This document shows positions 16,035 through 24,832 of a stretch of 64,000 nt of DNA, piece after piece. Within the stretch, counting starts at the first letter, position 1. Each line of letters begins with the position of its first letter. Origin of the DNA: DATFKA01 sp042095835. GTDB lineage: Bacteria; Bacteroidota; Bacteroidia; Chitinophagales; Saprospiraceae. The stretch covers positions 37,721 to 101,720 of the forward strand of contig JBELML010000003.1 of assembly GCA_042095835.1 (NCBI GenBank). The letters are read 5' to 3'. The position numbers were made by a program, and so were the translations under genes. The notes beneath the pieces are model-generated. The model had not been told where the DNA came from. It searched no databases and saw nothing but the letters and a program-made list of their open reading frames with translations.

Positions 16035-18356
16035 TCAAGTTTTCATGAGGGTTTCTTCCATATTGTAGAGAGCGAGTATGACTTGCATTAAAGCGGCAGT
16101 AGTGTCGGGCTGCGTCTCCGCTCTTGGATATTCCCCTGCGTCTAAAATCTCCAATGCTTTTTCTGGCTGCCTCTTGAAAGTATCCCATTCTGCTTGATAT
16201 AGATCAGATAACAGGGCTAGTTCCTCAGGCTTGGCCGTCCGACAGAGTATACTTTTAAAAGCGCGATGAATCTGCTCTTCTGTTGCCGTTTCTTCCTGCA
16301 CAAGTCGCTCCGCGAATACTCTGGAGGCTTCCAAAACCAATGGATCGTTGAGCATCGCCAATGCCTGTAGCGGAGTATTGGTTCGCAAACGTCTTACCTC
16401 GCATTGATCGCGGTTAGAAGCGTCGAATATCAACATTTTTGGTGGCGGTACGGTACGTTTAATAAAAGTATACATTCCTCGTCGATAGAGGCGAGCACCA
16501 TGATCTTGATTATACTCCGAAAGCGAACCTCTACCACTAGTAGCAATCTCCCAAATCCCGTCGGGTTGATAAGGCTTTACACTTGGTCCTCCTATCTCGG
16601 TGTTGAGTAGGCCCGAGCTATTTAAGACATGGTCTCGTATCAACTCCGCGGGTAAGCGAAGGCGAGGTGCTCTCGACAAATATATATTCTCAGGATCGAC
16701 CTGCAATTTTTGTTGGGTATAAGCAGCAGATTGTCGATAGGTAGCAGATAATACAATCCTTTTTAGTAGGGCTTTGATGTCCCAATCATTTTCTTGAAAA
16801 TCTATTGCCAACCAGTCTAACAAGTCCGGATGAGTAGGTAAATCGCCTTGCTTGCCAAAGTCTCCCGCCGTTTTGACGATACCTGCACCAAAAATTTCTT
16901 GCCAAATCCGATTGACAAAAACGCGTGCTGTCAGCGGATTTTCTTCATCCAATAACCACTTCGCCAATCCGAGTCGATTGGCCTCAAAATGGCTGGTGTC
17001 AAAAGTGAGGATGTCGGTTGGCGTCGAAAAATAGACTTCATCGACTGGTGCATCATACATACCGCGATCTAAGACATAAGTAGGGCGAAGAGTATCGGTA
17101 TCCTCCATCACCATCACCATGACTGCATTTGTATCTGGTTGATTGATGAAATTCAAAATATCCTGGACATCGGTGGCCGATATTTCCATATTGGGGGGAT
17201 CAGCAAAGGAAGCATCGATGGTTCCATAAATTCCTTTTTCTGGCACCTGATTGAAGAAGGCAAAGGTACCATAATAGTCTTTCTGAGGAATGGGATCATA
17301 CTTATGATCGTGGCATTTGGCACATTCAAAAGTCATCCCCAGGAATGCTTTTCCAAAAGTATTGGTGCGGTCGGTGACATACTCGATGCGGTATTCTTCA
17401 TCGATCACACCTCCTTCTTGGGTGATCTTATGATTTCGATTAAAACCTGTCGCTAAAATACTCTCCTTACTTGATTCTGGAAGGAGATCACCGGCTAGCT
17501 GCCAGGTCACAAATTGATCATAGGGATAGTTTTCATTAAAAGCATGGATGACCCAGTCTCGCCAAGGCCACATGGTGCGCAGTCCATCGTCCTGGTAGCC
17601 ATGAGAATCCGAGTAGCGTGCTACATCCAACCAATGGATGGCCATACGCTCGCCATAATGAGGACTGGCTAATAACTGATCTACGACTTTTTCGTAGGCA
17701 TCCGGAGAATTATCGGCTAGAAATGCTTCTTGCATATCGATGCTGGGTAACAATCCAGTGAGGTCGAAACAAAGACGTTTCAGCAATTGCATTTTTGTAG
17801 CTTCAGGATTCGGCTTTAGACCATGTTGTGCCATCCGTTGGTAAGTAAAATGGTCGATTGGATTGTGAGCCCAATTCTTTTTAGCGATTACAGGGATCGC
17901 TGCTTGAGTTGGTGCAATAAAAGCCCAATGGTCTTGGTAGGAAGCACCAGATTTGATCCATTTCCCTAGCATTTCTTTTTCTTCCTCACTCAGCACGAGA
18001 TTGGATTCAGGAGGAGGCATCTGCTCTATGGGATCATCGCTATGAATACGATGCCATAGCGCAGATTGCTCTACATCTCCAGGTACAATGGCATATTGCC
18101 CTGGACTATCCTTTAAAGCTGCAAAAATCCCTTCTTTGGTATCGAAGCGTAGGCCAGATTCGCGTTTGTTGGCATCTGGTCCGTGACAGGCAAAGCATTT
18201 GTCAGATAAAATGGGTCTAATATGCTGGTTGAAGTCAACAACTGCAGGACTAGCTATATCTGCTTCGCGCTGACAGGCATAGTGAAGCAGGCCAATGATA
18301 AGTAGTGGCAACCCTATCTTAGATGCTTGTAGGTGGTTAAGACGAAGACGCATCAT
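16035..18356 (-). CDS. PSCyt1-DUF1549-DUF1553 cytochrome lipoprotein
   Basis: A roughly 773-residue protein with the planctomycete-type domain order: lipoprotein signal (lipobox LHYAC), cytochrome PSCyt1 with CFACHGPDAN, a DUF1549 domain (LCFDLTGLLPS, WLDVARYSDSHGYQDDG), a second CAKCHDHKYDPI heme-like motif, and DUF1553 at the C-terminus (LLDWLAIDF, RDQCEVRRLRTNTPLQALAMLNDP). I chose the ATG at 18356. A TTG 24 bp upstream (18380) has a good AAAGGAG sequence just before it and could be the true start, adding MFFPKEKN; the signal peptide works either way. It is the first gene of the cluster that runs to the sulfatase fusion. Confidence 0.88.
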   Translation of the reverse strand: MMRLRLNHLQASKIGLPLLIIGLLHYACQREADIASPAVVDFNQHIRPILSDKCFACHGPDANKRESGLRFDTKEGIFAALKDSPGQYAIVPGDVEQSALWHRIHSDDPIEQMPPPESNLVLSEEEKEMLGKWIKSGASYQDHWAFIAPTQAAIPVIAKKNWAHNPIDHFTYQRMAQHGLKPNPEATKMQLLKRLCFDLTGLLPSIDMQEAFLADNSPDAYEKVVDQLLASPHYGERMAIHWLDVARYSDSHGYQDDGLRTMWPWRDWVIHAFNENYPYDQFVTWQLAGDLLPESSKESILATGFNRNHKITQEGGVIDEEYRIEYVTDRTNTFGKAFLGMTFECAKCHDHKYDPIPQKDYYGTFAFFNQVPEKGIYGTIDASFADPPNMEISATDVQDILNFINQPDTNAVMVMVMEDTDTLRPTYVLDRGMYDAPVDEVYFSTPTDILTFDTSHFEANRLGLAKWLLDEENPLTARVFVNRIWQEIFGAGIVKTAGDFGKQGDLPTHPDLLDWLAIDFQENDWDIKALLKRIVLSATYRQSAAYTQQKLQVDPENIYLSRAPRLRLPAELIRDHVLNSSGLLNTEIGGPSVKPYQPDGIWEIATSGRGSLSEYNQDHGARLYRRGMYTFIKRTVPPPKMLIFDASNRDQCEVRRLRTNTPLQALAMLNDPLVLEASRVFAERLVQEETATEEQIHRAFKSILCRTAKPEELALLSDLYQAEWDTFKRQPEKALEILDAGEYPRAETQPDTTAALMQVILALYNMEETLMKT

Positions 18357-18514
18357 ATTTTTTTCTTTCGGGAAAAACAATTCTCCTTTGGAAAAATATG
18401 GACTTTGTTAGACAATGCCAAATGAAGCGCATGTTTGATTTTAAGATGATACCTTTTAGCTAGGTATAGCTACTGTGAAGGTTGAAAAATAAAGGCTTGG
18501 TTGGAAACCAAGTG

Positions 18515-19039
18515 ATGGTTTTAATGTTTTATCCAGAAAATAGCAAAATGGTGAAGCAGCAAGTCGCAAGTCCGAACAAAGAACAAATTTTCCAAATGGA
18601 AATGGGATGGTGGGTATTTACGGCTATTGTGGTACTGCTGATTTTGTTGCCCATCAATATTTGGATAGAGGGTTTTCCTTTCTACTTTTTGAATACGGTA
18701 TATATCGTTACCTTCATCACGCTCACGCGCCATCTTTTCCTACTGAAATATACCTACCTCGCTAAGCGAGAATCTTTGAAAGTCATTGTCTTCTTCTTAT
18801 GCTTACCGCTCTTATTTTATGTCATTCAGGAATTGAATCTTTTCCAGACCTTCCTCGATGAAAATGGACCAGAAGCAATGGTAGGTAGCACTTTAGATAT
18901 TTCTCAAAGGAGTGCCGTTGCAAAATATATCCATAGTGAGATTTTCTTATTTGGAGTAGGCTCTATCATCAGTGGTGTCCTGCTCCCCTTGCGCCTTTTA
19001 TTATCAGTTTGGAGAGGTAGAAACGGTGGAGGTGTCTAG
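18515..19039 (+). CDS. Membrane protein of unknown function
   Basis: About 174 residues with four hydrophobic segments (WVFTAIVVLLILLPINIWI, FYFLNTVYIVTFITL, LKVIVFFLCLPLLFYVI and FGVGSIISGVLLPLRLLL). No family recognised. I set the start at the ATG at 18515; ATG codons at 18524 and 18548 are also possible and a TTG lies upstream. The 3' end overlaps the convergent lysoplasmalogenase-like gene by 36 bp. Hydrophobicity and length suggest a real gene but the function is unknown. Confidence 0.65.
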   Translation: MVLMFYPENSKMVKQQVASPNKEQIFQMEMGWWVFTAIVVLLILLPINIWIEGFPFYFLNTVYIVTFITLTRHLFLLKYTYLAKRESLKVIVFFLCLPLLFYVIQELNLFQTFLDENGPEAMVGSTLDISQRSAVAKYIHSEIFLFGVGSIISGVLLPLRLLLSVWRGRNGGGV

Positions 19040-19765
19040 AAAATGCGCTTTGATAGCAGCCAGGATAATCAAGAACTGACCAAGTAAGTAAGTCAGCATA
19101 ATACTGAGCCTGGGCTGCCAAATAGCATACTCCAATTTAAACTTATTGATAGCAATAAGGCTATCGGATAAGATAAAAAGGAAGGCTCCATAAACGAAAA
19201 GCATCCCAATACTTGTACCGACTTTATCGAGCATGCTATAAGCAAAAATGCCCATGAAACTGATTGTGAGAGCATAAATCAGTACGGGTACCCGTAAAGC
19301 ATTTGGAATACCTGGCCAAATAAAAAAGAGCAATGCTCCTGAAACCAGCAGCAGCAATACAACGATCCAAGGATGGAGTCGAATACCTCGCTGCGGATAA
19401 GACCAAAATGCCAAGATATAGCAGAGATGGGCGATTAAAAAGCTACCAAGCCCTAGAGCAAACAGAAGATCAGACTGCTGACTTTGCTCTACAAACAACA
19501 GCAAGGTATCGCCCCCAAAGGAAAAGAAAAGGGCCGCCAGAAAAAACCGATCCCATCTTTTTAGAACCTTTGAACTTGACCAATAGAAAAACAGGGCCAA
19601 GGCTGGCATTAAAAGCGGTTTAGAAATATAAATCAAGGAAGAGGAGACAGTGGCTTCCAGTAGGATATGTAGAAGAGCGATACCGACAAACAGGAATAGC
19701 GTCCAGTGCTTAATCGTTGCCGGTAGATCTTGGGAGCTCGTCGGATTTGTCTTCTTCAATGTCAT
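19004..19765 (-). CDS. YhhN/TMEM86-family lysoplasmalogenase-like membrane protein
   Basis: A 253-residue protein with about eight hydrophobic helices and the YhhN pattern: YISKPLLMPALALFFY after the first helix, FFLAALFFSFGGDTLLLF with the conserved Gly-Asp, and a late LFILSDSLIAINKF. Characterised relatives hydrolyse the vinyl-ether bond of lysoplasmalogens; in bacteria the role is less clear. The first 56 bp overlap the end of the cvpA gene in another frame, and no later ATG stands before the second helix, so the overlap looks real. Confidence 0.85.
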   Translation of the reverse strand: MTLKKTNPTSSQDLPATIKHWTLFLFVGIALLHILLEATVSSSLIYISKPLLMPALALFFYWSSSKVLKRWDRFFLAALFFSFGGDTLLLFVEQSQQSDLLFALGLGSFLIAHLCYILAFWSYPQRGIRLHPWIVVLLLLVSGALLFFIWPGIPNALRVPVLIYALTISFMGIFAYSMLDKVGTSIGMLFVYGAFLFILSDSLIAINKFKLEYAIWQPRLSIMLTYLLGQFLIILAAIKAHFLDTSTVSTSPN

Positions 19766-20327
19766 AGAAATAGTTCTCAGAATCTGCTCGTTCGGTTAGG
19801 GTTTCTACCTGATCCATCATATCGATGGCGTAGCTCCAGAATTTCTGAACAGGTTCACGTAGTTCGCCCGCTACGTTCCAGACGACCGCCGGATACTCTT
19901 TCAGGTATACATAAGTACTACTTCCTTCAGTCATTTCTGCTTCTCCTTGCGAAGAACTCATCACGATGAAATTCAAAAGTACTGAATAGACCAGGATGGA
20001 AGTAGCTCCGACTAATGCACCGCCCGCTACTTGATTGATGATATTAATATTCGCCGTTTGAAGCATGCCTTCTAGACCACGCGCCAATAAACGAATAAAT
20101 AGCATTGTGATCGTAAAAGACAATAATAATCCAGCGATAAACATTAATGGACTATGCTCGTTGAAAATATCTTTTAAGAAGTTCGTCATAGCTGGTGCAA
20201 AACGAATAGCGGCCATTATCCCTAGTGCAATAGAGAGGAGCGTAAAGATAGTCTTGATTATACCTCGAGAAAACCCGACCATAAATCCTAGACCTGCGAA
20301 GATTAAAAGTAATATATCTATCCACAT
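19710..20327 (-). CDS. CvpA-family membrane protein
   Basis: A 205-residue protein beginning MWIDILLLIFAGLGFMVGFSRG, the hallmark opening of CvpA proteins, with four membrane helices in the first 145 residues and a hydrophilic, acidic tail rich in Asp and Glu. CvpA is linked to colicin V production and to envelope or bile-stress tolerance in other species; the mechanism is unknown. The gene overlaps the YhhN gene by 56 bp and probably shares its transcript. Confidence 0.88.
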   Translation of the reverse strand: MWIDILLLIFAGLGFMVGFSRGIIKTIFTLLSIALGIMAAIRFAPAMTNFLKDIFNEHSPLMFIAGLLLSFTITMLFIRLLARGLEGMLQTANINIINQVAGGALVGATSILVYSVLLNFIVMSSSQGEAEMTEGSSTYVYLKEYPAVVWNVAGELREPVQKFWSYAIDMMDQVETLTERADSENYFYDIEEDKSDELPRSTGND

Positions 20328-20450
20328 AACGTTTGTAATATACAGCTTTAGATTAAATCATGCCTTGGTATTAGACTACTACTTGGTTTTATCGGATTAA
20401 GCCTTTTTATTTATACATTAAGATAGCTTACAAAACTTGTTATTTAAGAT

Positions 20451-20458
20451 TAAATTTG
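20451..20458 (+). promoter_or_regulatory. -7 promoter element (TAAATTTG)
   Basis: An exact match to TAnnTTTG, 17 bp before the ATG of the secreted hypothetical gene, which would leave a leader of about ten bases. No clear -33 element. Confidence 0.4.
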
Positions 20459-20475
20459 TCTTATAATTCCAGAAA

Positions 20476-20946
20476 ATGAAAAAATCAATTTTACTTTTCT
20501 TATTCCTTAGTTCTACTATTTTTATGGCTGCTCAACCTGCCGCTAATATGCGTAGGGCCTTCATTCTAGGCGAAAACGAGGAGCAGTATGATGCCATGCG
20601 CGTAGAATATGCACGTACCCTCTTGATTGTTTGCGAAAACAACCAGGAGAAAGCATTAACTTCTTGGTTTAAATTATTAAAAGATATGGAGGCTTATTCT
20701 GAAAAGATTGGCCATAGTCTGGACGGTGTCAAACTCTATATCAACGTATTTTGGAATACAGATGGGTCGATTGATCACATTGGCATCCTACCGATGAATG
20801 ACTCGAAGAATATTAAACACGAGAATTTAGTGGCTTTCTTTGCCAGTTTTGTGCGGCAATATACGCCCAAGGATTTGGAGAGTGATAAAAAGTATAGCCA
20901 CTACACAACTGTCAACTTTCCAACTTTTGCTGTAAAAGGTGAGTAG
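20476..20946 (+). CDS. Secreted protein of unknown function
   Basis: 156 residues with a signal peptide (MKKSILLFLFLSSTIFMAAQ). The mature part is helical at first (YDAMRVEYARTLLIVCENN) and then has a segment VKLYINVFWNTDGSIDHIGI that resembles in outline the C-terminal fold of TonB-like proteins, though not closely enough to assign. It probably resides in the periplasm. A good -7 box stands right before it and it ends 4 bp from a convergent regulator gene. Function unknown. Confidence 0.7.
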   Translation: MKKSILLFLFLSSTIFMAAQPAANMRRAFILGENEEQYDAMRVEYARTLLIVCENNQEKALTSWFKLLKDMEAYSEKIGHSLDGVKLYINVFWNTDGSIDHIGILPMNDSKNIKHENLVAFFASFVRQYTPKDLESDKKYSHYTTVNFPTFAVKGE

Positions 20947-20950
20947 TTGA

Positions 20951-21469
20951 TTATTTGATCATACTCATAAAGGTGCCAACGAACCAGTTGGCATCTGACT
21001 TGATCAAGGTCTCTAGAGTAGAATCTGCTTTATTGGAGAATAATTTGATTTCCTTGATCATATTCGCGAACTCTTCGGAATCAGGATCGGTACCTTCTAC
21101 ACGCGATAGATCATCGAGTACTTTTAGAATAGGCTCGAGTTCTCTCTTCTTCCGATGGATAATAATATTGCGAACCACTTCCCACATATCCTTTTCGGCA
21201 ACGAAAAACTCTTTGCGTTCGCCTGGTTTGAGTTCTTTGAAAACCAGGCCCCAATCTATCAATGCTCTTAAATTCATATTGGCATTACCACGAGAAATTT
21301 TGAGCTCTTTAATGATATCATCTGCACAAAGCGAATGTGGTGAGATCAATAAAAGGGCATGAATTTGTGCCATTGTTCGGTTAATCCCCCAACTGGAGCC
21401 TAAGGATCCCCAAGCCTGGAGAAACTTGTCTTTGCCTTCTGGTAATGTCATTTGTTGTATTAGTTTCAA
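20951..21469 (-). CDS. GbsR/MarR-type transcriptional regulator
   Basis: 172 residues with a winged HTH in the first 100 (WGINRTMAQIHALLLISPHSL, ADDIIKELKISRGNANMNLRAL, WGLVFKELKPGERKEFF), the pattern of GbsR-like regulators, followed by a helical dimerisation region. Relatives control osmoprotectant (betaine/choline) genes in Bacillus, but in Bacteroidota the targets are mostly unknown. The gene lies alone, downstream of gcvT on the same strand with a gap of about 120 bp in the direction of that gene, so it probably has its own promoter. Confidence 0.87.
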   Translation of the reverse strand: MKLIQQMTLPEGKDKFLQAWGSLGSSWGINRTMAQIHALLLISPHSLCADDIIKELKISRGNANMNLRALIDWGLVFKELKPGERKEFFVAEKDMWEVVRNIIIHRKKRELEPILKVLDDLSRVEGTDPDSEEFANMIKEIKLFSNKADSTLETLIKSDANWFVGTFMSMIK

Positions 21470-21588
21470 AACTTACTGAAAGTACTCAGCATTCTAAACA
21501 AAAGAGAAAAACAGGTGATTTTGTTTAACAAAACCCCTAAAAAGGCTGATTTCCTAAGTAATCTGTTCAATCTTGTTGCTGTAAGCTT

Positions 21589-22704
21589 TTATTTTTCAAT
21601 TTTCAAAAAGGGAGGTCTTGTTACTGTTGCTTCAAAAATTTTCTTACCAATACGTACACCTACTGCTGTTCCAGACTTGGTATAAGGCTTATTTAGATAG
21701 CCCATAGCTACAGGATGTCCAAGACTCGGTGAGGAAGTTCCGGAAGTAATCCGACCAATGGCCTCTTCTGAACTGAGGTCGACTATTTCGTATCCATTCC
21801 TAGGTACGCGGCGTCCTTCTAAACTCAGTCCGACCAGGCGTTTTTGAATACCGGCTTCTTTTTGTTCAACAAACAACGCTCTGCTAAAAAAGTCGCCTTT
21901 ATTGAGTTTGGTTATCCAGCCCAAACCCGCCTCTAAGGGAGAGGTATTGTCATCCATATCATTGCCATAGAGACAATAGCCCATTTCTAGCCTCAAGGTA
22001 TCGCGAGCACCTAGCCCAGCAGGCACGATATCTATTGCTTTTCCCGCCTCAAAAACGGCATCCCAAATAGCAGGTAGCTGCTCATTGGTAGCGTAAATCT
22101 CAAAGCCTCCTGACCCTGTATAGCCGGTAGCCGATAGGAGCACATTCTCAAAGCCTGCAAAAACACCTTTTGTGAAATGATAAAAGGGAATCTCCGACAA
22201 GTCGACCGAGGTGAGCTTTTGGAGGAGGCCAGTAGCTTTAGGACCTTGTACAGCAATTAAGCCCGTGTGCTCCGAAATATTGATCAACTGAGTATCAAAA
22301 GTATTGGCCGCATTAACCCAGGCCCAATCCTTTTCGATATTTGAGGCATTCACCACCAACATATAGGCACGCTCTCCATCAGCACAATTATCTTCTGGTA
22401 AGCGGTAGACCAAGAGATCATCGACAATACCTCCATTTTTATTGGGAAAACAGGAATACTGCGCTTGCCCAATCTCCAACTTGGAGGCATCGTTACTCGT
22501 TACCAACTGTATTAAATCAAGTGCTTCTTTACCGCGTACAATGAATTCGCCCATGTGAGACACATCAAAAACGCCTACATTATTTCGTACCGCATGATGC
22601 TCTTCTTTAATACCTGTATAGGAGATGGGCATATTATAACCTGCAAAGGGAGCCATTTTTGCTCCCAATTCGATGTGTTTATCTGTTAGTGGTGTGTTCT
22701 TCAT
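21589..22704 (-). CDS. gcvT: Glycine cleavage system aminomethyltransferase (T protein)
   Basis: 371 residues, full length for the family. It opens with KNTPLTDKHIELGAKMAPFAGY and has VFDVSHMGEF, the folate-binding GYTGSGGFEIY, GLGARDTLRLE, and the C-terminal barrel ending in a GHPVAMGYL segment. With H protein it transfers the aminomethyl carbon of glycine to tetrahydrofolate and releases ammonia. The gcvP/gcvH genes are not in the window, so the genes of the complex are dispersed here. Confidence 0.95.
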   Translation of the reverse strand: MKNTPLTDKHIELGAKMAPFAGYNMPISYTGIKEEHHAVRNNVGVFDVSHMGEFIVRGKEALDLIQLVTSNDASKLEIGQAQYSCFPNKNGGIVDDLLVYRLPEDNCADGERAYMLVVNASNIEKDWAWVNAANTFDTQLINISEHTGLIAVQGPKATGLLQKLTSVDLSEIPFYHFTKGVFAGFENVLLSATGYTGSGGFEIYATNEQLPAIWDAVFEAGKAIDIVPAGLGARDTLRLEMGYCLYGNDMDDNTSPLEAGLGWITKLNKGDFFSRALFVEQKEAGIQKRLVGLSLEGRRVPRNGYEIVDLSSEEAIGRITSGTSSPSLGHPVAMGYLNKPYTKSGTAVGVRIGKKIFEATVTRPPFLKIEK

Positions 22705-22778
22705 GTTTGGTTACTTAGTTAGGGATACCATAGTTGGGTTTTCAACTACTGCAATATATCATTGGTTATATTAGACAA

Positions 22779-24791
22779 TTAGTCGATACTAATGTTCTCA
22801 ATTTGATCACCTTTTCTGAGATCGGCCAAAACATCTAAACCTTCGGTCACGGCACCGAAAATAGTATAGCCTCCATCTAAATGCGGCGTGGGAGAATGGG
22901 TAATAAAAAACTGCGAAGACTCCGTATGATAATCCGATCTCGCCATACCGAGTATTCCTTCTTTGGTATAGTATTGTGGGCTTAATTCTGAACGAATCTG
23001 ATACGGCACACCTCCATTCCCATCGCCTCGATCACATCCAGCTTGTACTACAAAGTTGGGCACTACCCTATGGAATGCAATGCCTTTATAAAAACCATCA
23101 TTTGCTAATTTGACAAAATTGGCAACACTGCCAGGAGATTTCTCTGGAAATAAATCAAGAGTGATTTCTCCTCGGTTGGTCGTAATCTTAGCGGTAGGTG
23201 TAGCAGATAAATTATCAAGTACTTCCCAGTCAATGGTTCCTGACCATTCGTCGTCTTCAGGTAAACTAGGGATGGTCTCTACACCAAAGCGCTGGGCTGT
23301 TTCCCTCAGTATCTTAAAGGTCTCCATATCTTTAGGTAGCTCTATTTGCACCAAGGCATCTTCCAGGAAAGAGCTATCTATCTTGTTGAGGTAATCGATT
23401 GGCCCTTGGCCAATATCTTTCAAAGCAGCAGCAGCTGGAGCAATCATTCCTACATCATCTGTTCGGATGGCATCTTTTAAGAAAACGGTAATTTCTCTAC
23501 GCACATTCCGATAACTCGATCTGAAAAAATTTCTAAAATCCTCCTTTTGTAGAATCTTCGTCAATAAATTGACGCTAGTAGATCGGACTATTGCATGCTC
23601 GTGAGGGTAGCCTTCGCGTTTAATAAAACGGTAATTCCAACCAAACTCTGAGAGACTTTCTAGATAAGCTGCCTGCAAATAAGGACTGGGAGTATCGCGG
23701 TACAAACGACGCAATTCTCCGTTTAAAGCTTGTCGGTATTCCGCGTAAAACACCGGCAGGTGACGTTGAGCTGCGGCATAAAGCAGAGGCACCGTTTCTG
23801 TAGCCACACTATCTTTAGCCAAGGCCCAGTAGATGGTCGCATCACTAGGGTCACCATTATCTCTACAAAAGGTAGCGGCTGTGATGGCTACGGCTACACT
23901 TTCATCCTTCAAAGCAGCTTTTACCGTCTCGCTAACCGATTCGTAGGGAAAATTGATCAAAGCCCGGATTATATTACAACGTACCCGATAATCGCTCTCC
24001 ATTTTAAATCGCTGCTCTAAAGCAGCTAGAGCATTATTCTGGCCCGTTTTGCCCAGGGCAATAGCCAAGGCCATACGGATATAAGGATCTGTTTCTCGAA
24101 ATATCAACTGACTGAGCTGTTCAGCATCTTCGGAAAGGTCAATACCGCGTGCCCTAGAGAGATAGTTAGCAGCCATCAACCTCGTCCTGTTTTGGTAGCC
24201 CTCATCTGCTAGGATATTGAGCATTTTTTCGGTACCAGCTCTGCTGGTAATACTTTTTAATGCCAAGCGATAAATGCCTCTCACTTGTCCTTCTAGTAGC
24301 AGTGTATCTGACTTCTGATAGGTCGTAATATTGGTGAGTAAATCGAGTGTTTCTTCGTCACCACATTTTCCTACACCTTCAAGGATATAACTATGTGCAG
24401 CTTGATAAACTTTAGCAGTATCATAGGCGTCAAAAGCCTCCATCAGCAACTGGGTGGCTGCTGCTTTTTTGGACTGCCCCACAGCATAAGCTACCGCAGC
24501 TCGTACCTGTGGATGCTGGTCATTCAGCTTTGCCGCCAGTGGGTTCAACATAGTAGAATCCTGGATGGAAGCAAAAGCCAAGGCAGCATGATAACGGATA
24601 TTAGCATTAGGACTATCCAAAAACTTCAAAAGGCTGTCTACTTCCTGAGCATACTGAAAATTGATTATTTTCCGGAGCGTTGGATTAGAAAGGTCGGTAT
24701 TGATATTCGCTGCGTTTTCCATTGGAGGAGTACAAGCAGCAAAACAAAATGTAACAACTAAAGATAGTAGTAAAAAGTATCTAGTTATCAT
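22779..24791 (-). CDS. HEAT-repeat-cyclophilin fusion lipoprotein
   Basis: A 670-residue protein with a lipoprotein signal (VVTFCFAAC). Residues about 40-500 are helical HEAT-like repeats (NANIRYHAALAFASIQD, HPQVRAAVAYAVGQ, DPYIRMALAIALGKTG). From 533 to the end it is a cyclophilin-type peptidyl-prolyl isomerase: KITTNRGEITLDLFPE, FHRVVPNFVVQAG, SSQFFITHSPTPHLDGGYTIFG, with the Arg, Gln and Phe residues of the active site kept. It probably assists folding of exported proteins, with the HEAT part as a binding arm. It follows the PBP1A gene by 41 bp on the same strand. Confidence 0.9.
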   Translation of the reverse strand: MITRYFLLLSLVVTFCFAACTPPMENAANINTDLSNPTLRKIINFQYAQEVDSLLKFLDSPNANIRYHAALAFASIQDSTMLNPLAAKLNDQHPQVRAAVAYAVGQSKKAAATQLLMEAFDAYDTAKVYQAAHSYILEGVGKCGDEETLDLLTNITTYQKSDTLLLEGQVRGIYRLALKSITSRAGTEKMLNILADEGYQNRTRLMAANYLSRARGIDLSEDAEQLSQLIFRETDPYIRMALAIALGKTGQNNALAALEQRFKMESDYRVRCNIIRALINFPYESVSETVKAALKDESVAVAITAATFCRDNGDPSDATIYWALAKDSVATETVPLLYAAAQRHLPVFYAEYRQALNGELRRLYRDTPSPYLQAAYLESLSEFGWNYRFIKREGYPHEHAIVRSTSVNLLTKILQKEDFRNFFRSSYRNVRREITVFLKDAIRTDDVGMIAPAAAALKDIGQGPIDYLNKIDSSFLEDALVQIELPKDMETFKILRETAQRFGVETIPSLPEDDEWSGTIDWEVLDNLSATPTAKITTNRGEITLDLFPEKSPGSVANFVKLANDGFYKGIAFHRVVPNFVVQAGCDRGDGNGGVPYQIRSELSPQYYTKEGILGMARSDYHTESSQFFITHSPTPHLDGGYTIFGAVTEGLDVLADLRKGDQIENISID

Positions 24792-24832
24792 TCAGAATTG
24801 TATTCATTTAAATATGTGGATAGATGGCTCCT

